The position numbers and the translations under genes were made by a program. DNA of 64,000 nt, from contig NW_026250677.1 of the NCBI RefSeq assembly GCF_024244095.1, forward strand, positions 17,141 to 81,140, written 5' to 3'. This stretch comes from Nematocida homosporus. Lineage: Eukaryota > Microsporidia. The notes below the pieces were generated by a model. It had not been told where the DNA came from, ran no database searches, and saw only the letters and a list, made by a program, of their open reading frames with translations. Position 1 is the stretch's first letter; every line of letters starts with the position of its first letter. Shown piece by piece: positions 54,875-62,935 of the stretch.

Positions 54875-56842
54875 ATGGGCATCATGGACAGACTTTCAGA
54901 GGTTGCTAAACACTCAGAAACCCCTGATAAGAAGAAAAGTGCCGATGCAGATAAGGCTACGCAAGACAAACCAAGCAAAATGGACATCATTGACCAGGTA
55001 ACCCAACCCTCTCAACCCACTCAATCCACTCAACCCACTCAATCCATCCAACCTTCTCAACCCACTCAATCCACTCAACCCACTCAATCCATCCAACCTT
55101 CTCAACCTAACCCAGCACTAACACAACAACAGCCATCCGCCCCAGCCGCTCCCAAGAAGAGCTTAAAGGAAAAGCTCAAGTCCAGTGGCGGAGTTGAGGT
55201 ACATCGGGAAGGATCTGGTATGGTCGGTGGATTGAGCTCCGATGCCAAGCTGCATAAAGAAACTAAGCTACAAGTTACTAAAGGAGAACCAGAACAAGAC
55301 GATCCTACATCGCTAATTAGTAAAGGAACTGGAGCTATCAAACACGTTAAAGAGTCCGGACTTAAAGGTGGATTAGAGAACAAGGCTGGTGATGAGGACA
55401 TGAATGCGGGGAAAATCAAAAAGATGCCTCAAAGCTTTGGAGTGGCCGGTGGAATGGGATCGGAAATCGCTGATCAAGACATAGCTCACAAAAAACACGT
55501 TGATATTGGCGTTAAAAAGGACCAGACCAAAGCTGTTAAAATGGATTCATCTATTAACCAATCGCCCAAAACAACCCTCCACCCTGACGGCCAATCCACT
55601 GCTGCTGCCACCCACTCTGACGCCACTAGCCATCCCGCCGCCACTAACCAGTCATCTGCCACCGCCCACCCATCCACTTCAGGATCGGCTGTTGCCGGAG
55701 CAGCCATTGCCGGGGCTGCAATCGCCGGTACCGGGGCCGCAATAGCAAGTCATGCCGCACACCCAGAAAATTCGACTGTCAACAACCCAAGCACCACCCA
55801 CCCAGCCACATCATCTGCCACCACAGAGCCAGCACCCGCCACTACCAATGCTTCATATGCACCTACTGCAGCTCAAGCAGTGAGTCCGGCAGCTAACTCA
55901 GCCCCTCAGTCAGCTCATCCTACTGCTAGTGGAGCCCAGGCAAATAACTCTAACAGCATGGCCAGCACTACTAACTCGACAGTCAACCCGAACGACCACA
56001 CTGGCATGGCACCTACTGCTACTGTACCTACTGCTACTAGTGAACTCCCTCCCCCCACCACCAGAACAATCGAAAACGTCCATACTCAAACCGAGTCAAC
56101 TGCAGCCGTACCCGAAGGAATCCAACGTACGACTGAAGTGGTGGAACGGCAAACCACTGAAGAGTCTGCTTTGTTGACCTCTGATGAGGCTACCGCACTA
56201 GGAATCACGAATCCAGTGCCCGGGAATGCCGAGTCCGGTACTGTCAGTGGCGGCCCAACAACCAGCGCAGGTGCTACTACTGCTGCTGCCATTGGTGTCG
56301 GCGCCGTTGGTGCTACTGCTCTTGGCGCAGCTGCCATTGGTTCTTCTGCCACGGCCCCAACGCAGGCCAATAGTGTATCCAACCCCGCCCAACCTAACGC
56401 CACTCAACCTAACCCTACTCAATCAGCTGCCAACACCAATACTAACACCAATACTAACACTAACACTAACCAACCTAATACTAAATTCATGGAGTTGCCC
56501 GAGTGTGATCCAAACTCCTATCTGGGCCAAGAGCGAGCCTCCGGCGAACTAGTTTATGAAACTTCGGTGTACAAACGAAGGTACTTCCTCCAGTTCCTCT
56601 GGACTAAACGGCACTTTACACTCTCCAGCGACGGAATCATGAAGTACTACCGCAACGTCAACAGCAAAAGACGTGGCGAATTCAAGGTTGACCAAGCCTT
56701 CGGCGGTATTTCACCCTATGATGCCGGCCGAGGCTCCCATCGCAACCGTATTTCCCTCGTTAGTGACAAGGATGATGATCTTGGATTTGACTCGCCAGAG
56801 CATCGCGATGAGTTCCTCTACTGGCTACAACGCATTCAATAA
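54875..56842 (+). CDS. PH-domain protein with low-complexity repeats and Ala/Gly-rich segments
   Basis: The 655-residue protein has an N-terminal basic region, then two copies of an (S/T)QPTQSTQPTQSIQPSQ unit (about 47-80), and a Lys/Gly-rich region with GGLSSDAKLHKETKLQ-type blocks (about 105-225). A long Ala/Thr/Ser-rich region holds two hydrophobic Gly/Ala stretches (about 272-292, AVAGAAIAGAAIAGTGAAIA, and about 459-490, AIGVGAVGATALGAAAIG). The last 100 residues form a PH domain (KRRYFLQFLWTKRHFTLSSD, MKYYRNVNSKRRGEFKV, HRDEFLYWLQRI). The PH domain should bind phosphoinositides or protein partners. The Gly/Ala segments may insert in or oligomerise at membranes. The family of the full protein is not recognised. 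Confidence 0.7.
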   Translation: MGIMDRLSEVAKHSETPDKKKSADADKATQDKPSKMDIIDQVTQPSQPTQSTQPTQSIQPSQPTQSTQPTQSIQPSQPNPALTQQQPSAPAAPKKSLKEKLKSSGGVEVHREGSGMVGGLSSDAKLHKETKLQVTKGEPEQDDPTSLISKGTGAIKHVKESGLKGGLENKAGDEDMNAGKIKKMPQSFGVAGGMGSEIADQDIAHKKHVDIGVKKDQTKAVKMDSSINQSPKTTLHPDGQSTAAATHSDATSHPAATNQSSATAHPSTSGSAVAGAAIAGAAIAGTGAAIASHAAHPENSTVNNPSTTHPATSSATTEPAPATTNASYAPTAAQAVSPAANSAPQSAHPTASGAQANNSNSMASTTNSTVNPNDHTGMAPTATVPTATSELPPPTTRTIENVHTQTESTAAVPEGIQRTTEVVERQTTEESALLTSDEATALGITNPVPGNAESGTVSGGPTTSAGATTAAAIGVGAVGATALGAAAIGSSATAPTQANSVSNPAQPNATQPNPTQSAANTNTNTNTNTNTNQPNTKFMELPECDPNSYLGQERASGELVYETSVYKRRYFLQFLWTKRHFTLSSDGIMKYYRNVNSKRRGEFKVDQAFGGISPYDAGRGSHRNRISLVSDKDDDLGFDSPEHRDEFLYWLQRIQ

Positions 56843-57063
56843 ACACACACTGTTGTTTTGTCCTCCTTCTAATCCAATACTAATCACACATTATCTATTA
56901 CAACTAGCCTAATTTAAACTAAAACTTAACCCAAACCTTTCATTTTCATGCACGATTTGGATTATATTTACTTTTCACTAATTATCTACCAACAATATGC
57001 TGATCATTTTGTCTATTTTGAATTCAAAAAAGAAGGTATAGATAAGCTCATTTATTTTTCCTT

Positions 57064-60000
57064 ATGACACTAAGTCGCTCACACTTCATTCTTCTCTTAT
57101 TATCTCTACTAATCCAGATCCCAGAACATCGCGGGCTTAACAACACCCATCTACCAACCCACTCTAACCCGGTATACACATGTGCCCCAACCAGAACCAA
57201 TCTTAAAGGCCCAGAAGATAACGTCAGTTACAAGCTTTGTACTTCACCAGCCGGGATTAACCTTGCCTTTATCTCCGATCCAGACATAGACGACACAGTC
57301 ATTTTCTCCCTCAATATCCGCTACCCATTAGCCCACGAAGGAACAACGGACTACCACTATGTGTGCTGGTCAGTGCAAGCCGCCATATTCGTGTTACAGA
57401 AAGAGATTGCGGCCAAAAACCGCCAAAACCGCCAAAACCGCCACCAATCGCCAACGAACCGCCCAATCATCATAACTTATCTCACTCAAAAAGAAGATAC
57501 TCTAATCACTATCACAGCACCCCAAGCGTATACTGAGTTCTGCCTAGTCGAACTAACCAAATACTTTATTGACTATGGAACTAGCGAAAGGGACTTTATC
57601 TACGCCACGCGTAGGCTTATTGACGAAAACAAGGAGCACACGCCTTATTCCATCAAGCAAATGCTAGCCATCCGCCGTCAACTCACAGGTGCCAGAATAA
57701 CCCGAAGCCCCTTAACCAAATACAATCCCCGCAAGTTCTTCATGACCAATATCTCATACCTCACTGCCCAAGAAGTCGCCAAAGAATACATTCCTTTCCA
57801 AAATATCAGCCTAGTCATTTACAGCCAGCAATCCATAAAGCAAATAGAAGAACTACTGATGGTAAGTACCTCGATACTATGGAAGTCTGGTGTATACAAC
57901 ACCAACTCATCCGGTTTCTACCGCCCACCAACCATACCACACACATGCATTCCATTTCCTTCCAGATCCAAGATCATTTGGTACAAGGCAGACGAGCAGG
58001 CAGTTGCCGAACAACCATATATATCTATCCACATTCCTCGGAACACACCCAATAGTTTTACCTATCAATGCATGGAAGAATTCATTATTTCGCTACTATC
58101 AGGTGAGAATAATGAAAGCACCATCAAACATCTTCTCAAAAGCTACATCCTTCATTCACTTTTCAGAGGTAGGACCAAAACCGCCCATGAGGAGATTCTG
58201 GAGTTGTACTTTGTAATTGAGCAAGACTTCAATCTTACTCTAGAATCAATCCACAGCATAATCAATCTATTTAAACAGCAAATCAATCTAGCTAAAGAGT
58301 ATGCCACTGAAGATAATTACAAACGCTATCTCCACAACTGCAAGATCAATCCTAGAGCTCTACGCCAGCAAACAGTACCCGATAACCGATTTAATAGCAT
58401 CGAATACATTGCTACCCACATGCACCAATACACCTTAGACGAGCTTTGTTGCATTTCCTTTCAAGATGTTCCATTTGACGAATACATCTGCAACGAGATC
58501 TTTGCCGACCTTCAAGACTCTGACCACTGGCTTATCTTCGTAATGTCTCACCACCTACCAGCCGAGGAAGCATTACAGTATGAACGCACCTTTTGCGTAC
58601 CTTTTATTGAAATATCAAAGCCCAGCTCCACCGATAAAGAGCTCGATTGCATATCTAAGTTCATCTCGCCTGCCCCTCGCACGATCAGTCTCATCCAATT
58701 AGTTGATCTACATCATGCTCGCCAGCACAACACCCCACTTGATATCAATGCTTACATTACTAAAGTACCCAGGTACCAACCAACAAACGGTATTTACAAT
58801 GTCAACAGGACCTACCGAACTCTCAGCACTATCCACAACAACATTCCGCTTGTTATTTCCCAGCGCAATTGCATGTATTGCGACAATGCCAACTGTAATA
58901 GTGACAAGTGCAACTGCGAGAAGTGCAATTGTCAAACAAACCAACAAACAACAATACACATCCTACTAACTATTGTTGATTGGGAACACCGCACTTCCTT
59001 CATCCGAACAGTAGGCTATCTCATGGAATTCGCCTTCCTTTTCACCACTAAGTACAAAGAACAACTAATCCGCAACAACTCATACATAGAGTACGAGCTG
59101 GAGTCGAGAAATCGGCTTAAGTTGTCTTTTACCAGCTATCCACATTATATTAGAACCATTATCAACACATTCTTTCAGGAGTACACTTCTACCACCCGGC
59201 CCATTTATATCTACAACCACAAACTCACCCAGATCAATGCCTGGTTCCACCGACTAAACACTAGCCCCCGCGATATTTATATCTACTACAACTTCTTCTT
59301 CAACACCACCCACAAAAGCATAGTCATTGACAACTACCTTACAACCTCCCGCCTTTTCCATTCCCGCGATAGTAAGATACTGAAAGAAGCAGCCATAAGC
59401 CTACTTGGCTATGACAACATAACTATGGCCGAGCTCACCACCATTGCCAATGACATCAGTAAGTACATCTCGCCCATCCCCGACCCTCCACTCGACACCC
59501 AATTCATCAAATCCAACTCAATATCCACTCAACTTACTGAACTAGAAACCAACTCAATACTAACTAAACTCACCGAATCAAACCCAGATTTAACTCCTAC
59601 GACCCCCACCACCACCCATTTTATCCAGCCCGAGATCTACATATATGCCCCCCATACCAATATCATTGTTATCTACGAAGTCCAACACAACACAACTCTT
59701 CAGTGCACCCTTCTCACCTACATCCTCACCTACATCTTTCAACTAGCCCAGCAACAAATCTTACTATGCTACAGCACTGTATCTATCCAGCAACTAGACC
59801 TCTCAAGTAATACCCAGAAAATCTGCTGTATCTTCACCACTCAGTTGGAATGCCATGACAGCCAGGTCCTTCTACACAGCGATATCAAACGCTTCAACAG
59901 CACAGTCAAGCATATAATAGCGCAACAAGTCACACCAGAAACCCAATCCCAAATCATCTCCTACATCAACAACCTCCTTATACAAAGCATAGCCATCTCC

Positions 60001-60171
60001 AGCCTCAATGCATTTGCCAACTCCCTAACCCGCTACTTCAACCTCACTAATAACAACACCATCACCCAACACGTTCTCCTCAACTTCCTCCACCAACTAG
60101 GTTTCTACGACTTCCAGTGCCTCATCAAACAGCTAGAACCCACCCTCGCCACAACCATCTACATATCATAG
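57064..60171 (+). CDS. Secreted insulinase-like protein (M16), catalytic motif missing
   Basis: The 1035-residue protein has a signal peptide (HFILLLLSLLIQIPEHRG) and the four-domain length of insulinase-type M16 proteins. The N-terminal strand INLAFISDPDIDDTVIFSLNIRYPLAHE aligns with the first M16 strand (LISDPxxDKSSAALDVxxG), but the following HXXEH zinc motif is absent. Later stretches such as IVIDNYLTTSRLFHSRD fit the second half only loosely. A Cys cluster, CMYCDNANCNSDKCNCEKC, at about 603-621 is an insertion not typical of the family. It is probably a secreted, non-peptidase homologue; secreted M16-like proteins are expanded in microsporidia. Confidence 0.65.
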   Translation: MTLSRSHFILLLLSLLIQIPEHRGLNNTHLPTHSNPVYTCAPTRTNLKGPEDNVSYKLCTSPAGINLAFISDPDIDDTVIFSLNIRYPLAHEGTTDYHYVCWSVQAAIFVLQKEIAAKNRQNRQNRHQSPTNRPIIITYLTQKEDTLITITAPQAYTEFCLVELTKYFIDYGTSERDFIYATRRLIDENKEHTPYSIKQMLAIRRQLTGARITRSPLTKYNPRKFFMTNISYLTAQEVAKEYIPFQNISLVIYSQQSIKQIEELLMVSTSILWKSGVYNTNSSGFYRPPTIPHTCIPFPSRSKIIWYKADEQAVAEQPYISIHIPRNTPNSFTYQCMEEFIISLLSGENNESTIKHLLKSYILHSLFRGRTKTAHEEILELYFVIEQDFNLTLESIHSIINLFKQQINLAKEYATEDNYKRYLHNCKINPRALRQQTVPDNRFNSIEYIATHMHQYTLDELCCISFQDVPFDEYICNEIFADLQDSDHWLIFVMSHHLPAEEALQYERTFCVPFIEISKPSSTDKELDCISKFISPAPRTISLIQLVDLHHARQHNTPLDINAYITKVPRYQPTNGIYNVNRTYRTLSTIHNNIPLVISQRNCMYCDNANCNSDKCNCEKCNCQTNQQTTIHILLTIVDWEHRTSFIRTVGYLMEFAFLFTTKYKEQLIRNNSYIEYELESRNRLKLSFTSYPHYIRTIINTFFQEYTSTTRPIYIYNHKLTQINAWFHRLNTSPRDIYIYYNFFFNTTHKSIVIDNYLTTSRLFHSRDSKILKEAAISLLGYDNITMAELTTIANDISKYISPIPDPPLDTQFIKSNSISTQLTELETNSILTKLTESNPDLTPTTPTTTHFIQPEIYIYAPHTNIIVIYEVQHNTTLQCTLLTYILTYIFQLAQQQILLCYSTVSIQQLDLSSNTQKICCIFTTQLECHDSQVLLHSDIKRFNSTVKHIIAQQVTPETQSQIISYINNLLIQSIAISSLNAFANSLTRYFNLTNNNTITQHVLLNFLHQLGFYDFQCLIKQLEPTLATTIYIS

Positions 60172-60355
60172 CCCCGCAGCCATAAATTAGGTTTAGTTCA
60201 TTTACCAACATCTTATATTCTATTATATCTTAACTTAATCTTATCTGACGTAATCTTATTTGACTTAATCTTATCTTACGTAATCTTAACCCAACCACAT
60301 CCTCTCCTAACTCATCTTAACCCAACCACATCTCCTCTTAACTCAATCTACACAT

Positions 60356-60469
60356 GTGCGGCCATATGCTCGGGTAAGCACCGGATCCCGTTCGATCTCC
60401 GAAGTTAAGCCCGTGACAGCCTTGATAGTACTGCGATGGGTGACCGCGTGGGAACACAAGGTGCTGCAC
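60356..60469 (+). rRNA. 5S ribosomal RNA, copy 2
   Basis: Identical to the gene at 21541 over 114 bases. It sits in a duplicated block that includes about 70 bp upstream and parts of about 140 bp downstream. Confidence 0.97.
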
Positions 60470-60474
60470 TTTTT
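60470..60474 (+). terminator. RNA polymerase III terminator, 5S copy 2
   Basis: A run of five T residues follows the 5S gene directly. Confidence 0.85.
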
Positions 60475-60614
60475 GTCCTTCTCTCCTCCTCCCCAACTCT
60501 ACCTCCTATTCTAACACCACCCACCCCCCTCTTAAACCCCCTCTAATCCTAAACTAAACTTCTAATAAACTCATCCTTTATTACTAACCCAATACTTTAC
60601 TCATCCCAAATTTC

Positions 60615-60869
60615 ATGACTCTTCCTCCTTCCACCCCCAAGTGTTTCAAAGCCTTCAAAAAGACCCACCACCTCTCTAACTACACACCCACCCCAAGCAC
60701 TACTAACTACGTATACAATCTAAGCACTACTAGCTACGTACCCAATATAGATGCACCTAACACCACCACTACTAATACTAACACCAATACTAATAACACT
60801 ACTACTAACACCACTACAAAGTATACTTCTGAAGTATTTAGAAGACTATCAACATCCTTTGAGCTCTGA
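60615..60869 (+). CDS. Thr/Asn-rich ORF in the position of the Yju2-like gene (possible decayed duplicate)
   Basis: The 84-residue frame starts in a CCAAATTTCATGAC context identical to that of the Yju2-like gene at 21815, at a similar distance from the 5S gene. After the first two residues the sequence is different: Thr/Asn repeats encoded by CCACTACTAATAC units, without the CxxC pairs. It may be a start region captured with the 5S duplication and joined to unrelated sequence, hence not a functional homologue. It stops 1 bp before the end of the convergent gene. Confidence 0.35.
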   Translation: MTLPPSTPKCFKAFKKTHHLSNYTPTPSTTNYVYNLSTTSYVPNIDAPNTTTTNTNTNTNNTTTNTTTKYTSEVFRRLSTSFEL

Positions 60870-60870
60870 T

Positions 60871-61407
60871 TTATTCTCGTCTAGCTACACACTCGTATAT
60901 GTTAAAGAAGAACAGTTTAATTTGGTCCTCTTCAAAGTATATCTCTTGTGTTAGATAGTCTGGTAGATCTCTTATGTTACTCTCCTTATGCGTATAGGTA
61001 TATATCCCATTAGCATAAGTTAAAGTAAAGCCAATTGAAGAGACAATATCACCCTTCTCAATCGTATGAGTACAGTGAAAAACATCATCAACCTTAGTAA
61101 CGGTTAGGCCTAATAAAGCAGAACAATCAATTACATTACTATCACTACCACTCTTATCACTAGACTGAGTTGTATCTTGAGAAGACTTAAACTGGGCATG
61201 AGAGCGTAAATAAGCATTCTCTTCCTTAAGGGCTTTAATGTACTCATCACGGACTCGGTCTTTCTCTTTGTAGTACTTCACTAGGTCAATGATTTGCGTT
61301 TTAGTTTCGGGTAAATCGGGCGGAGATTCAGGCTTAGGGAGTTTAGACTCACGGGGTCGGTAAGGAGTGCGGCGAACAGCAGTGCGACGTGGTGTACGCG
61401 GGGGCAT
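60871..61407 (-). CDS. CSM1: Csm1/Pcs1-like kinetochore (monopolin) protein
   Basis: I use the ATG at 61407, since the frame upstream runs through the tRNA gene. The 178-residue protein has a basic Pro/Arg-rich N-terminus, a coiled coil at about 33-72 (IIDLVKYYKEKDRVRDEYIKALKEENAYL) and a globular C-terminal domain (about 92-178). That domain contains LLGLTVTKVDDVFHCTH, IGFTLTYANGIYTYTH, LPDYLTQEIYFEEDQIKLFFFNI, which follow the RWD-like C-terminal domain of Csm1/Pcs1 proteins (GL.I...D..Y.C......F.L......YTP....LP.YL.EEI.F). The family crosslinks or organises kinetochores. This assignment is motif-based. Confidence 0.65.
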   Translation of the reverse strand: MPPRTPRRTAVRRTPYRPRESKLPKPESPPDLPETKTQIIDLVKYYKEKDRVRDEYIKALKEENAYLRSHAQFKSSQDTTQSSDKSGSDSNVIDCSALLGLTVTKVDDVFHCTHTIEKGDIVSSIGFTLTYANGIYTYTHKESNIRDLPDYLTQEIYFEEDQIKLFFFNIYECVARRE

Positions 61408-61429
61408 AAATAGAAAAAACAAGGGGGCT

Positions 61430-61434
61430 AAAAA
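61430..61434 (-). terminator. RNA polymerase III terminator of tRNA-Leu
   Basis: Five T residues on the minus strand lie 4 bases beyond the tRNA 3' end, in the short leader before the Csm1-like gene. Confidence 0.75.
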
Positions 61435-61437
61435 GAT

Positions 61438-61518
61438 GACATCTGTGGGATTCGAACCCACGCCCTGTGAAGGATAGCATCTTGAGTGCCACGTCTTAGA
61501 CCGCTCGACCAAGATGCC
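61438..61518 (-). tRNA. tRNA-Leu (anticodon CAA)
   Basis: On the minus strand 81 bases fold as a class II tRNA. Acceptor GGCATCT pairs with AGATGTC, the D arm starts with TGGTCGAGCGGTCTAAGA, the anticodon loop CTCAAGA (CAA) sits on a 5-bp stem, a short variable arm (CCT...AGG) follows, and the T arm is GTGGG-TTCGAAT-CCCAC. The 3' CCA is not encoded. No intron is present, unlike the yeast tRNA-Leu(CAA). B-box GGTTCGAATCC is intact. Confidence 0.97.
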
Positions 61519-61603
61519 TTGATAAGTCTTTGGGTTAGGAGGGTTCGAGGGGTCAGGGGAGAGATTGGGGGTCTGTTTTAGAGTTTTGGAAAAAATAGGC
61601 CTA

Positions 61604-62251
61604 ATGGTGGTAGGTGTTTATAAACTCTTATTCTTGGGTCCTCCTTTGGCCGGTAAAGGTACTCAGTGTAAGATGCTTTCTGAAAAACTGAGAATTCCTC
61701 ATATCTCTTCTGGTGATATTTTGCGGCAAGAGATGCAAAAGGAAACAGATCTGGCCCAATATGTACGAGAAAGACTGGCGGCGGGAAAGTTCGTTTCTAA
61801 TGAGGTAATTAGGGTTTTGGTTAATAGTGCGATTAAAGGTATTTCGGGTGGATTTATTTTAGATGGATATCCTCGGACTTTAGATCAGTTAGAGTCGATT
61901 GATTTTGAGTATGATAGGATTATAGTGATTGATACGCCAATTGATTGTATTTTAGATAGGGTAGAGGGGAGATTGTGTCATCCGGGGTCGGGACGTATTT
62001 ATCATACTCGGTACAATCCGCCGCGTATGCCTGGTCTAGATGATATAACGGGCGAGCCTTTGGTAAGACGTGAGGATGATCGAGTTGAGTTAATTAGACA
62101 TCGAGTTTTAGATTATATTGAGAAGACGGGAGAAGTTATTAAACGGGGTATAGAACTTAAAAAGGTCACACTTATTAATGGTAATGGGCCGAAAGAACTT
62201 ATTCACCAGCAAATTCTGGCTGAACTAGAGAAAATCAAGCCAAAATGCTAA
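61604..62251 (+). CDS. ADK1: Adenylate kinase
   Basis: I choose the ATG at 61604 (215 residues); an earlier non-ATG frame start lies closer to the tRNA. The protein has the P-loop GPPLAGKGT (12-20), ISSGDILRQEM for AMP binding, GFILDGYPRT, and a long-type LID with LCHPGSGRIYHTRYNPPRMPGLDDITGEPLVRREDD. It catalyses ATP + AMP to 2 ADP. The long LID domain lacks zinc cysteines, as usual for eukaryotic cytosolic and mitochondrial enzymes. Confidence 0.95.
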   Translation: MVVGVYKLLFLGPPLAGKGTQCKMLSEKLRIPHISSGDILRQEMQKETDLAQYVRERLAAGKFVSNEVIRVLVNSAIKGISGGFILDGYPRTLDQLESIDFEYDRIIVIDTPIDCILDRVEGRLCHPGSGRIYHTRYNPPRMPGLDDITGEPLVRREDDRVELIRHRVLDYIEKTGEVIKRGIELKKVTLINGNGPKELIHQQILAELEKIKPKC

Positions 62252-62453
62252 TCTACCTCCTAATTCAATGCGAACTTTAAGATAGTAAATTTAAGATAGT
62301 AAAATTAAGCTTATCTTATCTCTATTTAGTTGTTATTTAGTTGAGAGTAGTTGATAGATCTCTAACTATATCTTAATTTATATAAACTATATCTCTATTT
62401 AGTTAGTATATATTTAACTGTTGTGGTCTAGGGAAGGATAAAGGCTTCTTATT
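62252..62453. other. 3' flank of adenylate kinase, no gene
   Basis: AT-rich with TTAGTTAGTATATATT and AAGATAGTAAA units. There is no open frame of note. It precedes the second copy of the dispersed repeat. Confidence 0.5.
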
Positions 62454-62648
62454 CAAATGTACTCAGCGAGAGACAAGTTGGTATAGTATTATGTGTTGGG
62501 GTGGTTTGGGTTTAGTATTGGGTTGGGTCGTTTAAAGTAGTAAGGAATAAACATCTAAGTTCTTTGTTCCAGTAGTTAACTCGTCTAAACGTAGAGATAT
62601 ATCGAGGGCCCCATTAAAATGTGTGGGGGAATGGTACAGATACCACAG
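62454..62648 (+). repeat. Dispersed non-coding repeat, copy 2
   Basis: Homologous to 10711-10985. AAATGTACTCAGCGAGAGAC is followed, after a GTTGGTATAGTATT/TTGGGTT tract, by GTTTAAAGTAGTAAGGAATA, ACATCTAAG, TTAACTCGTCTAAACGTAGAGA, CCATTAAAATGTGTGG and ATGGTACAGATACCAC. Both are on the plus strand. Confidence 0.55.
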
Positions 62649-62935
62649 TTAGCTATACTTGACTCTTTGGCCCGGCTTCTAATCAGTATTGCGTTCTTTT
62701 AGGCTGGTTGGTTAATATCTGTCTGGTGCGATCTGTCTGATAACTTTTATGTTCACCGCTCCCTTACTACGAAACTCTTATTACATCCTGTCTTAAGATA
62801 TAATGTACCTGATAATATGGCTTCAATCAATTATAAAGAATGGCCTAGATGGTTCAAGTTTCAAAATCGCATTTTGGGGCCTCTGGGCCTTTCACACTAA
62901 TAAAGCATAAATGTTAACTGGCTGATTTATTCAAC
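62649..62935. other. Unique intergenic sequence
   Basis: AT-rich sequence of normal complexity with no supported frame, up to the 3' end of the LRR-RING gene. Confidence 0.45.

Noticed and set aside
60751..60954. Alternative plus frame downstream of 5S copy 2
   Set aside because: Low-complexity, overlaps the 60615 frame and runs into the convergent Csm1-like gene.
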